Source: a virus. From it: 25,371 bases of DNA. Each line of letters opens with the position of its first letter. Position 1 is the first letter of the stretch. The stretch lies in IMG/VR virus record IMGVR_UViG_3300037861_000077, positions 1-25,371 of that record. One strand, written 5' to 3'. Positions 1 to 5,006 of this stretch are shown piece after piece. A program made the translations under genes and the position numbers. The notes under the pieces were generated by a model. It was not told where the DNA came from. It did not search any database and saw only the letters and a list, made by a program, of their open reading frames with translations.

Positions 1-185
1 AGCGCCTTAGATCGGCATTGGATTCAACAACTGACGCAATAGAGCTACTGGCATTTACCGAGGGCTATGAAGCCGCCACACACGGGTTAGACGAACTGTC
101 AAACATTAAGCACAACTTTGACGAGCACATCTTTGCAGAGCATCTTCGTTGGGCTGCCAAGGAACTTCGTGGTGAGAATGCCTGA
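1..185 (+). CDS. Small phage protein, 5'-truncated by window edge
   Basis: An open frame enters from the left edge (codons in register from base 3) and ends at TGA 183-185, giving the last 60 residues. The visible part contains a segment reading EGYEAATHGLDEL and ends WAAKELRGENA. It is mainly acidic and helical in character, with no cysteines and no obvious membrane segment. The stop lies inside the start of the next gene (ATG at 178), an 8-base overlap typical of this crowded early region. I do not recognise a function. The GYxxxxxG pattern resembles the small genes at 178, 876 and 1129. Confidence 0.6.
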   Translation, partial: RLRSALDSTTDAIELLAFTEGYEAATHGLDELSNIKHNFDEHIFAEHLRWAAKELRGENA

Positions 186-369
186 GCTTAGACGCTGGAT
201 TGCAGAGCGCTTGTTTGAGCGTGAGCTAGACGAGGATTACCAGATGGGATGCCGAGCCGGACATGATCATGCAAAGGAAAACGCAAAGGCTCAGATTGAA
301 GCCGCTGGACTTCTGACCGCAAAAAAGAATCAACCAGGGCTTGCACTAGCGTTAGAGGCCCTGCAATGA
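178..369 (+). CDS. Small hypothetical phage protein (63 aa)
   Basis: The frame is open from a TTG at 118, but the ATG at 178 is the better start. It overlaps the stop of the preceding gene by 8 bases, and the region before it is already coding in another frame. GTG 172 with AAGGA 8 bases upstream is an alternative. The 63-residue product has a charged helical N-terminus (LRRWIAERLFERELDEDY) followed by a QMGCRAGHDHAKENAKAQIE segment. That G-x-x-x-G spacing followed by E/K and Q recurs in the genes at 876 and 1129. Its stop overlaps the next start as ATGA. Function unknown. Confidence 0.65.
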   Translation: MPELRRWIAERLFERELDEDYQMGCRAGHDHAKENAKAQIEAAGLLTAKKNQPGLALALEALQ

Positions 370-680
370 TGATGAAGATTACTGTCTGGCAACTGCCAAA
401 CTGCGTGCAGTGCGAGAACACTAAGCGCCAGCTAGACAAGCGAGGCATCGTTTATGAAGTCAGGGATTTACACCGCAACCCAAAGGCAGTCGAGCGGTTC
501 AAGGAACTTGACCTAATCTCAGCACCGATTATTGAAACTGATAACAAACGCTGGTCAGGCTTCCGGCTTGACAAAATCAACAGCCTTGACATTCACTTGC
601 GCACCGAGCGCATGAGAGGTATCAGCGTGCCACTAGAGCCTATGAAGCAAATAGCAGAGGACACAACAGATGATGAATAA
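366..680 (+). CDS. nrdH: NrdH-like glutaredoxin
   Basis: A thioredoxin-fold redoxin of 104 residues. It has the C13-V-Q-C16 active site right after the first beta strand, the cis-proline loop SAPII (P54) and a WSGFRLDKI segment (W63-I71). All three are characteristic of NrdH redoxins, which reduce class Ib ribonucleotide reductase using host thioredoxin reductase. The body is somewhat longer than the usual 75-80 residues because of a C-terminal acidic tail of about 25 residues. Three ATG codons stand in a row (366, 369, 372), so the exact start is ambiguous. The gene overlaps both neighbours, consistent with one early transcript. No ribonucleotide reductase is present here, so it would have to serve a host or off-window enzyme. 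Confidence 0.85.
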   Translation: MMMKITVWQLPNCVQCENTKRQLDKRGIVYEVRDLHRNPKAVERFKELDLISAPIIETDNKRWSGFRLDKINSLDIHLRTERMRGISVPLEPMKQIAEDTTDDE

Positions 681-879
681 ATGGAACATCGGCAATTTTG
701 CCCAAGTGCAACTGCTGCTTAGAGACAAGAATCTAGACTGGTCAGCCGACTTTGATTCAATTCGGCTAATGCTGGCAGACGTGATAGACGAACACGCTTT
801 GAGATCTGAATACTCTTACGGCACTCTCAACTATCTAGTCGAGAAGTTGCTCGAAGATGAAAACGACCTAACAGCATGA
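670..879 (+). CDS. Small acidic hypothetical protein (69 aa)
   Basis: This 69-residue protein starts inside the tail of the redoxin gene, with ATG at 670 or 673. It ends in an ATGA-type overlap with the next gene. It is acidic, with a hydrophobic/acidic helix (SIRLMLADVIDEHALR) and a C-terminal helix ending in LLEDENDLTA. It has no cysteines, signal peptide or membrane segment. Its reality rests on continuous overlap with neighbours on both sides. I do not recognise the family. Confidence 0.65.
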   Translation: MMNKWNIGNFAQVQLLLRDKNLDWSADFDSIRLMLADVIDEHALRSEYSYGTLNYLVEKLLEDENDLTA

Positions 880-1061
880 GCATCCAAGAGCTGATTGCTA
901 GTCAGGCGCATTTAGCTTTTCAACATGGTGTCAGGCACGAGCAAGAGCGCAATGTTGCACTAGCTAAGTCCCTAATTTGCTTTGACAATTTAGAGGGCAG
1001 AGGTTGCAACCATTCGGTTTGCTTCATGCTTACTGAGCTGATTGAAAAGATACAAGCATGA
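876..1061 (+). CDS. Small hypothetical protein, AFQxGxxxEQER type
   Basis: This 61-residue protein is coupled to the upstream gene (ATGA at 876-879). Residues LAFQHGVRHEQERN parallel YYQGFDAGIKAEQERI in the gene at 1129 and the QMGCRAGHDHAKE segment in the gene at 178. The three therefore look like members of one family of tiny helical proteins. Two cysteines and two histidines occur in the second half (C35, C44, H46, C49). The C-terminus, LTELIEKIQA, matches the position and style of DELIETIREG in the 1129 product. Function unknown. Confidence 0.65.
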   Translation: MSIQELIASQAHLAFQHGVRHEQERNVALAKSLICFDNLEGRGCNHSVCFMLTELIEKIQA

Positions 1062-1132
1062 GCCACAGCATTTATAACCAAAAACGAATAATCGCATTGT
1101 TGCTTATAGCAGCAATAGGAGAACAGAAATGA
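1058..1132 (+). CDS. Micro-ORF (24 aa), possible remnant of the next gene
   Basis: A 24-codon frame (MSHSIYNQKRIIALLLIAAI...) begins ATGA-coupled to the gene before it and ends ATGA-coupled to the gene after it. Its first 13 bases are identical to the start of the following gene (both encode MSHS). A KRIIALL segment parallels ERIITAL of that gene. I read it as either a genuine micro-protein or a copy of the 1129 gene collapsed by an internal deletion. There is no separate Shine-Dalgarno sequence. Confidence 0.4.
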   Translation: MSHSIYNQKRIIALLLIAAIGEQK

Positions 1133-1332
1133 GCCACAGCAAAGACTATGAGGACACCGGCCCGACTACTGCCTACTATCAAGGTTTTGATGCAGGCATT
1201 AAGGCGGAGCAGGAGCGAATAATAACTGCACTCCGGGACAAGGCAGCTACCAGAACAGTCCTTGAGACTTTGGCAGCACCCTTTTACATAGATGAACTAA
1301 TCGAGACAATAAGGGAGGGACAAGATGACTAA
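1129..1332 (+). CDS. Small hypothetical protein, YYQGFDAG...EQER type
   Basis: This 67-residue protein has a good Shine-Dalgarno (AGGAG at 1117-1121) before ATG 1129. The N-terminal half carries AYYQGFDAGIKAEQERI, a pattern I recall from many actinophage small early genes, followed by a helical C-terminal half with FYIDELIETIREG. It shares its first four residues and 13 bases of DNA with the micro-ORF just upstream. It is soluble and charged, with no metal motif. The function of this family is not known to me. Confidence 0.7.
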   Translation: MSHSKDYEDTGPTTAYYQGFDAGIKAEQERIITALRDKAATRTVLETLAAPFYIDELIETIREGQDD

Positions 1333-1378
1333 GCAACCGTTTGGAAATCCCGAACAGTTCAAAGAAGAGCAGAAATGA
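1325..1378 (+). CDS. Micro-ORF (17 aa), doubtful
   Basis: A 17-codon frame (MTKQPFGNPEQFKEEQK) overlaps the end of the preceding gene and finishes in ATGA at 1375-1378. Its end (GAGCAGAAATGAG) resembles the DNA just before the 1129 start (GAACAGAAATGAG), suggesting a duplicated start region. It may be only a translated leader that carries ribosomes across the gap to the gene at 1463. Low confidence. Confidence 0.25.
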   Translation: MTKQPFGNPEQFKEEQK

Positions 1379-1387
1379 GACAGAACT

Positions 1388-1405
1388 ATACCGATAACGG
1401 TATCC
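1388..1405. promoter_or_regulatory. Dyad element, copy A of a 13-bp shared motif
   Basis: Bases 1388-1403 form a perfect inverted repeat, ATACCG-ATAA-CGGTAT. Bases 1393-1405 (GATAACGGTATCC) are repeated exactly, in reverse complement, at 3772-3784. The core GATA-N4-TATC is itself a dyad. It sits directly upstream of a TTGACA-like -35 box, where an operator or activator site would be expected. No regulator gene is obvious beyond the small helix-turn-helix candidate at 1609. Confidence 0.4.
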
Positions 1406-1407
1406 TT

Positions 1408-1439
1408 TTGACATTCTGGAAAAACATGAAGTCTAGTAT
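1408..1439 (+). promoter_or_regulatory. Possible promoter
   Basis: A perfect TTGACA at 1408-1413 is followed after 20 bases by TAGTAT at 1434-1439 (4 of 6 to TATAAT). The spacing is longer than ideal. It lies in the only loosely coding stretch of the left region, ahead of a strong Shine-Dalgarno and the gene at 1463. It could therefore start transcription of the 1463-3576 genes. Confidence 0.35.
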
Positions 1440-1462
1440 CCCTAAAAACATGGAGGCACAAC

Positions 1463-1612
1463 ATGATCAAGTTTAGAAGCTACAGAGACTCAAGTTCTTT
1501 CAATGCCTATGTGTTCGGCATCAACTTGTACGACATGAGGACTCAACCGACCCTGGACATCATTATTGGCAAAAGAGTGTTGGTGTTCTTTATAACGAGA
1601 AAAGAGCGATGA
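1463..1612 (+). CDS. Small basic hypothetical protein (49 aa)
   Basis: A 49-residue frame preceded by GGAGG at 1452-1456, six bases before the ATG, the strongest ribosome-binding site in the left region. The product is basic at both ends (MIKFRSYRDSSS at the start and FFITRKER at the end) with beta-strand-like hydrophobic stretches (LDIIIGKRVLVFF). Its stop overlaps the next start as ATGA. The Shine-Dalgarno and the coupling are the evidence that it is real. Function unknown. Confidence 0.6.
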   Translation: MIKFRSYRDSSSFNAYVFGINLYDMRTQPTLDIIIGKRVLVFFITRKER

Positions 1613-1839
1613 TGCTCGAAAACCTACAGATACCACAGTCCACAATGCGTCACTGCAAGATCGGAGCGATAGTGGAAACGCTAGACGCAAAAGATAAAAC
1701 AATCCTTTTAGAAGCCATAGCTAATCCGGCGTGGGCAATCAAGACTCTATCCAGGGAGTTAGCCAAGTTAGGGATACACCTAAGCGATACACCGCTTACC
1801 AATCACCGCAAACGAACCTGCGCCTGCTTTAGGGCATAA
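1609..1839 (+). CDS. Small putative helix-turn-helix protein (76 aa)
   Basis: This 76-residue protein resembles a family I recall from actinophages. A CKIG start segment is followed by a long helix (DAKDKTILLEAIANP), then W and a helix-turn-helix-like pair (IKTLSRELAKLGIHLSDTPL), and finally a short basic HRKRTCAC tail. Residues 44-67 would be the DNA-contacting region. The family is sometimes labelled DNA-binding, and some members sit near terminase genes. Coupling to the upstream gene is by ATGA at 1609. It is a candidate regulator for the nearby dyad, but this is inference only. Confidence 0.6.
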   Translation: MMLENLQIPQSTMRHCKIGAIVETLDAKDKTILLEAIANPAWAIKTLSRELAKLGIHLSDTPLTNHRKRTCACFRA

Positions 1840-1848
1840 GGTTAAAGG

Positions 1849-2994
1849 ATGCTAGAGAATCTAGAGCCAGCGACCAAGATCACAGCACCAAAAGATTTTC
1901 GACCAGGAGTTGTCTTTGACGGCACTGAGGGAACAGCGACAACCGAGGGCATGGCAGAGCTGCCCAACTTCGATGACTTCCTATTAGAGCGTGGCTACCC
2001 ACCCGAGGAATACGAGATAGTCGGCACTCCTAGAACCTCACAGTGGCAGCAACGTGAAGGCGGAGGCTGGCTTACGAGCTATCGGTTTACCTTTAGGAAA
2101 AAGGTTGCCGATTTAGACCTACCTGCCCTATTTGCTCTGGCTCTAAAAGCAAAAGCACCCATAGTGAAAGTAAAAAGTAAGGAAAAAGCCTTACTTATCT
2201 GCCCTGCTGACTTACAGGTAGGCAAGGGAGCAAGTGGCGGTGGAACTCAAGAGCTGATAGACCGAGTTCTTATCAGCTACGACCTGATAGAGGCGAAGGT
2301 AAAGGCAGGCAAGTACGAGCACCTTTACATCCTTGATATGGGTGACATAATTGAAAGCTTTGCAAGCAAAGCAAACTTCGAGCAGCTCCAAAGCAATACG
2401 CTCAGCTTGATGCAGCAGGTGGATTTAGCATCATCGTTGATGTTTTTACTGATCAAGCGCATGAGCAAGTATGCACCGATTACCTACGGTTCAATCGCAT
2501 CAAATCACTGCCAGAACCGCTTTATGGGCCAGACTGTAGGAAAGCCGGGTCGGGACGATTGGGGCATAATGATCTTGCAACAGCTTCGAAGATTGACTAC
2601 AGAGATAGGCATGGACGTCACCTACCTAATACCGCAACCAGATGACGAAGGCTTCGCCTTTCAGTACGGCGTCAACACTATCGGTGTCATACACGGTCAC
2701 CAGGTGTCCCGTCCTTCTGGGATCAAGAAATGGTGGTCGGACGCTAGTTTTGGCAATCAATGGTGTAATGCCAGCGTGGATCTTCTTTTGAGTGCGCATT
2801 TTCACCACGTTTTTATAGAGGAACACGGTTCCAGGTTAGACGGGCGTGGCTCTAAGTTCCATGTCCAGTGCCCTACAAGCGATAACGGAAGCGATTGGTT
2901 TACACGCCGATCTGGAAGCTCGTCTACGACAGGTATCCTTACCATTGAACTTGATAAAAATGAACCCTTTAGCGGAACGGTGACAAAACACTAA
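1849..2994 (+). CDS. Calcineurin-like metallophosphoesterase
   Basis: A 381-residue soluble protein with metallophosphoesterase landmarks in order: PADLQ (D121), MGDIIE (G165-E169), a SNH segment (N219-H220), IHGH (H282, H284) and AHFHH (H317, H319). These would bind two metal ions and hydrolyse a phosphodiester or phosphomonoester. The first motif is DxQ rather than the usual DxH, so one metal ligand is changed. The N-terminal 110 residues are an extra domain with a WxxREGGGW segment. TAAGG lies 7 bases before the ATG. Similar genes are common next to HNH or terminase genes in actinophages; the substrate (nucleic acid or nucleotide) is unknown. Confidence 0.8.
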   Translation: MLENLEPATKITAPKDFRPGVVFDGTEGTATTEGMAELPNFDDFLLERGYPPEEYEIVGTPRTSQWQQREGGGWLTSYRFTFRKKVADLDLPALFALALKAKAPIVKVKSKEKALLICPADLQVGKGASGGGTQELIDRVLISYDLIEAKVKAGKYEHLYILDMGDIIESFASKANFEQLQSNTLSLMQQVDLASSLMFLLIKRMSKYAPITYGSIASNHCQNRFMGQTVGKPGRDDWGIMILQQLRRLTTEIGMDVTYLIPQPDDEGFAFQYGVNTIGVIHGHQVSRPSGIKKWWSDASFGNQWCNASVDLLLSAHFHHVFIEEHGSRLDGRGSKFHVQCPTSDNGSDWFTRRSGSSSTTGILTIELDKNEPFSGTVTKH

Positions 2995-3079
2995 GGGGGG
3001 GCATCATTCGGTTACATGCCTTGTGAAATAAAAAAAGAGGGGGGGGTATTACACACAATTCGGTTGGAGATTTACACAA

Positions 3080-3256
3080 ATGCCTAGCTACGACTACAAG
3101 TGCTTACAGTGCAGGATGACTGCAACTGAGCAGAGAAGTATAGACAATGTAGATACATTGCCAGCTTGCCCGATCTGCCTTCTTCCAATGAACCGTAGCT
3201 ACGAATTCGGTTCGGTTGTCTTTAAGGGCCACGGCTTTTATTCCACAGATAAATGA
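3080..3256 (+). CDS. FmdB-type zinc-ribbon protein (58 aa)
   Basis: This 58-residue gene has GGAGA about 10 bases before ATG 3080. It begins MPSYDYKC, a hallmark of the FmdB/CxxC regulatory-type zinc ribbon, with ligands C8-x2-C11 and C30-x2-C33. It ends VVFKGHGFYSTDK, as most members do (the FKGxGFYxTD tail). Such proteins bind one zinc. Their role is poorly defined, though they are often annotated as putative regulatory proteins. Its stop overlaps the HNH gene start (ATGA 3253-3256), so the two are co-translated. Confidence 0.85.
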   Translation: MPSYDYKCLQCRMTATEQRSIDNVDTLPACPICLLPMNRSYEFGSVVFKGHGFYSTDK

Positions 3257-3576
3257 AGGGTTACAACTTCCAAGCCCCGTGCTTAGTCTGCGGGAAGCTT
3301 ACACGAGGATCTAATAAGTGCGAGGAACATCAGAAGCCAAAGCGTGACTATTCGGTCAGAGACGCTAAGAAGCGTGCCACCGGACAATACTCAGGTGACT
3401 ACAAAAAACGAGCTAGGGTTATCAGAGACTTTGCCGTGCAATGTCACATCTGCAAGGGTGGTTACCGCCCGCACGATCCATGGCAAGCGGATCACCTTAT
3501 TCCAGGGAATCCAGCATCACCTTTGGCGGCAGCTCATAGATCTTGCAATGCAAGCCGTGGCAACAAGCCTTTGTAA
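3253..3576 (+). CDS. HNH endonuclease
   Basis: A 107-residue HNH nuclease. The N-terminal zinc finger has C10, C13, C23 and H26. The catalytic beta-beta-alpha-metal fold has C64-x2-C67, the D80-H81 pair (WQADHLIPG) and H95-x2-C98-N99 (AHRSCNASRG). HNH proteins encoded beside terminases assist cos cleavage and packaging in HK97-like phages, and this compact size fits that role. Here, however, it is separated from the small terminase by about 3.7 kb of unusual DNA. A homing nuclease is the alternative. Coupled by ATGA to the zinc-ribbon gene. Confidence 0.88.
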   Translation: MKGYNFQAPCLVCGKLTRGSNKCEEHQKPKRDYSVRDAKKRATGQYSGDYKKRARVIRDFAVQCHICKGGYRPHDPWQADHLIPGNPASPLAAAHRSCNASRGNKPL

Positions 3577-3581
3577 AAGAC

Positions 3582-3648
3582 AAAAATTCGGTCAGAACCT
3601 TTAACACGAAGCCATTCGGTCAAAAGCAAAAAATTCGGTCAGAACCTT
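3582..3648 (+). repeat. Direct repeat of 20 bp with a partial middle copy
   Basis: AAAAATTCGGTCAGAACCTT occurs exactly at 3582-3601 and 3629-3648. A shorter copy, ATTCGGTCA, lies between them at 3614-3622. The starts of TTCGGTCA are 28 and 19 bases apart, so this is a small irregular iteron-like cluster. The same 8-mer is scattered elsewhere on the + strand of the window. Confidence 0.8.
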
Positions 3649-3701
3649 ATATAGGCGGATCTTGACGTTCTCAGCCAAAAATGACCTCAAAAACGGCCTG
3701 G

Positions 3702-3715
3702 CGAACAAATGTTCG
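3702..3715. promoter_or_regulatory. LexA/SOS box 1
   Basis: CGAACAAATGTTCG matches every position of the Gram-positive/actinobacterial LexA consensus CGAAC-RNRY-GTTCG. It lies upstream of the ten-gene cassette, 41 bp (about four helical turns) centre to centre from box 2, so two LexA dimers would sit on the same DNA face. Confidence 0.75.
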
Positions 3716-3742
3716 AAAAATCGGCAAAAACCGAGGATCGTG

Positions 3743-3756
3743 CGAACAAACGTTCT
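3743..3756. promoter_or_regulatory. LexA/SOS box 2
   Basis: CGAACAAACGTTCT matches the same consensus except for the last base (T for G). It has the same AAA spacer start and the same leading G as box 1, and the shared string GCGAACAAA suggests the pair arose by duplication or is under common selection. Confidence 0.65.
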
Positions 3757-3771
3757 ATCAGGCAGCTCTCA

Positions 3772-3784
3772 GGATACCGTTATC
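3772..3784. promoter_or_regulatory. Dyad element, copy B of a 13-bp shared motif
   Basis: GGATACCGTTATC is the exact reverse complement of 1393-1405 and has the same GATA-N4-TATC symmetry. It lies 24 bases before a TATATG hexamer at 3809-3814. Copy A lies 28 bases before its TAGTAT hexamer, so the placement relative to a possible promoter is similar. Confidence 0.4.
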
Positions 3785-3862
3785 AAACCGTGACCTAGAA
3801 AACCTACCTATATGACACGGCGGGGCGTACTTTATTGGGGCGGGCAACTTTGCCCCGTAAAT

Positions 3863-3872
3863 GAGAGAGAGA
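3863..3872 (+). promoter_or_regulatory. (GA)5 ribosome-binding tract
   Basis: An alternating GAGAGAGAGA tract ends 7 bases before ATG 3880, replacing the AGGAG-type sites used by the structural genes. It is the first of five similar tracts confined to this cassette. Confidence 0.6.
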
Positions 3873-3879
3873 TCAAAAA

Positions 3880-4158
3880 ATGAACGAATTAGAAGCGCAA
3901 GCAGTTCTAGATATGGTGATTGGGCGGGGCTTCTTTGGCTCTTACGTAGAGCTAGTAGGGGGCGGAGATCTGGCAGTCACTGTAAAAGTGCCAATTGGAT
4001 CTGCCATTGTTAGCTATATGGGCGTGACGCTTTACCCCGAAGAGTGGGACGGTGAGGACGTGCCAATGTATAACTTTGATGACACGCTAGAAGCGCTAGA
4101 CATGTTGGATGTTGCTAAGGGCATTGAATGGCTAGATAAATTGGTATTTGTAGCATGA
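3880..4158 (+). CDS. Cassette protein 1 (92 aa), paralogue of cassette protein 2
   Basis: First gene of the cassette. The product is acidic, with 92 residues. An N-terminal helix (LEAQAVLDMVIGRGFF) is followed by beta-rich segments, an IGSAIVSYMGVTLYPEEW stretch, and a C-terminal helix ending GIEWLDKLVFVA. The architecture and the EWLDKL ending match the next gene (LEWLKNL), so the two are tandem paralogues. It has no cysteines or membrane segment. It follows the SOS-box region and has a (GA)n binding tract. I do not recognise the family. Confidence 0.75.
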   Translation: MNELEAQAVLDMVIGRGFFGSYVELVGGGDLAVTVKVPIGSAIVSYMGVTLYPEEWDGEDVPMYNFDDTLEALDMLDVAKGIEWLDKLVFVA

Positions 4159-4451
4159 GCGCCGATAGCAATTTGCAAGTTTGGGAAGAGCTAGAAGCCC
4201 TAGCGCACTCTAAGGGCTTTAGTTTGGCTTATATCAACTCTGACCTAGGGGGCGGGGTGACTGCCATAGAGATACCGCTAGGCGGTTACGCTAACGCCCT
4301 AATGACGCTCAATGGTGTGGGCTATTTTGCGGACGGGTGGCAAAATGACGAGGACGGCACTAACCCCGCCTTGAACTTTGACACCGCCCTAGATATAGCT
4401 CAAGAAGCTCTCAAGGGCTTGGAGTGGCTAAAGAACCTAGGGGGCAACTAA
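4155..4451 (+). CDS. Cassette protein 2 (98 aa), paralogue of cassette protein 1
   Basis: ATGA-coupled to the previous gene. The 98-residue acidic protein has an N-terminal helix (LQVWEELEALAHSKGF), a central IEIPLGGYANALMTLNGVGYF segment aligning with VKVPIGSAIVSYMGVTLY of its neighbour, and an NFDTALDIAQEALKGLEWLKNL end aligning with NFDDTLEALDMLDVAKGIEWLDKL. Duplication followed by divergence is the simple reading. Two copies of one fold side by side may form a heterodimer. Function unknown. Confidence 0.75.
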   Translation: MSADSNLQVWEELEALAHSKGFSLAYINSDLGGGVTAIEIPLGGYANALMTLNGVGYFADGWQNDEDGTNPALNFDTALDIAQEALKGLEWLKNLGGN

Positions 4452-4582
4452 TGCGCCGTATTGTCACTTTGGCAGTTCTGGCGATCACCGTGGGGGCGCT
4501 CATAGCCCTAGCAGACATACCTAGACACATAGCGGGCGCATTTTGGGCGCTTGCATTACTAATTGAGAGAGTAGGGAACTAA
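4451..4582 (+). CDS. Small membrane protein (43 aa)
   Basis: A 43-codon frame sits exactly between two real genes. Its ATG shares the last A of the previous TAA, and its own TAA shares the A of the next ATG. The product begins MRRIVTLAVLAITVGALIAL, a positive start followed by a hydrophobic helix, and has a second weaker hydrophobic stretch (AGAFWALALLIERV). It could be a one- or two-pass inner-membrane peptide. A holin-like or anti-host peptide is possible but unsupported. The tight junctions are the main evidence. Confidence 0.6.
   Translation: MRRIVTLAVLAITVGALIALADIPRHIAGAFWALALLIERVGN
4565..4571 (+). promoter_or_regulatory. GAGAGAG ribosome-binding tract
   Basis: A short GAGAGAG run, followed by TAGGG, lies 10 bases before ATG 4582 within the end of the membrane-peptide gene. 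It is a weaker member of the cassette's (GA)n series. Confidence 0.4.
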
Positions 4583-4818
4583 TGATTATCGGACAATTGA
4601 AAACCGCAAACTATGAATTTACAACACTGCAAAACACCGTTGACGATGCATTGAACGCCTTGAACATAGCGTGGGAGATTCACGCCTACGAGTCTGGCGC
4701 TAGTTATTCGTGGGAGTTTCTTTTAGATAGCGTGACGATGCAACCAATACGCCTAGGCGAAACCGTCAACGATTGCGAACGGTGTGAAAACGCCATTAGC
4801 CATAAGGGGGAAAAATGA
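4582..4818 (+). CDS. Cassette protein 4 (78 aa)
   Basis: This 78-residue protein starts on the shared A of the upstream stop and overlaps the next start as ATGA. It shows alternating strands and helices (TVDDALNALNIAWEIHAY) and a C-terminal C-x2-C pair (CERCENA) with a nearby histidine, which could bind metal with a partner chain. It is soluble and acidic. I do not recognise a family. Confidence 0.7.
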   Translation: MIIGQLKTANYEFTTLQNTVDDALNALNIAWEIHAYESGASYSWEFLLDSVTMQPIRLGETVNDCERCENAISHKGEK

Positions 4819-5006
4819 AGCCCCGCATTATTGGCTATGTGCTGCACTTGCAGGACGGGACACGTAAAAGCGTGGAGGGCTTTAGTGTGTGGGAGTCAAT
4901 GGCACGTTATGACAATTGGGAAAAGGCATGCGGGCGATACCCGCAAAACGTTAGCCACGCCGTGGCTATCTTGAACACCGATAAAGAGAGAGAGTTACAA
5001 CAATGA
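4815..5006 (+). CDS. Cassette protein 5 (63 aa)
   Basis: This 63-residue protein is preceded by AAGGGGG (4804-4810), a conventional purine-rich site, and is coupled by ATGA at both ends. Its sequence starts MKPRIIGYVLHLQDGTRKSV, suggesting a small beta-hairpin domain, then an aromatic-rich segment (WESMARYDNWEKACGRY). No membrane segment, and only one cysteine. Unknown function. The coupling makes it a solid gene call. Confidence 0.7.
   Translation: MKPRIIGYVLHLQDGTRKSVEGFSVWESMARYDNWEKACGRYPQNVSHAVAILNTDKERELQQ
4985..4994 (+). promoter_or_regulatory. (AG)5 ribosome-binding tract
   Basis: AGAGAGAGAG lies 8 bases before ATG 5003, inside the end of the preceding gene. It belongs to the same unusual series as the tracts at 3863, 5371 and 5650. 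Confidence 0.55.

Larger units (their letters stand above)
3577..3879. other. Regulatory gap without convincing genes
   Basis: This gap between the HNH gene and the ten-gene cassette holds three TTCGGTCA copies, two LexA-type boxes, the second copy of the 13-bp dyad, a TATATG hexamer at 3809-3814 that could be a -10 box, and the first (GA)n ribosome-binding tract. No -35 box of good quality is paired with that hexamer. The only open frame of note (44 codons, 3681-3815) runs across the operator-like sites and has no Shine-Dalgarno. Confidence 0.7.

Noticed and set aside
1375-1476. 33-codon frame beginning MRQNYTDNG
   Set aside because: It overlaps the dyad, the candidate promoter and the strong Shine-Dalgarno of the 1463 gene. 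The composition looks non-coding. It could be a decayed start copy.
3344-3604. 86-codon + frame overlapping the HNH gene
   Set aside because: The HNH frame carries intact zinc and catalytic motifs; the alternative frame has none.
3582-3648. Possible CRISPR-like repeats
   Set aside because: Only two full copies plus a fragment, unequal spacing and no array. This is an iteron-like cluster, not CRISPR.
3681-3815. 44-codon frame MTSKTAWRTNVRKIGK...
   Set aside because: It has no Shine-Dalgarno and runs across both LexA boxes and the dyad, which are better explained as control sites. It would become interesting if conserved in relatives.
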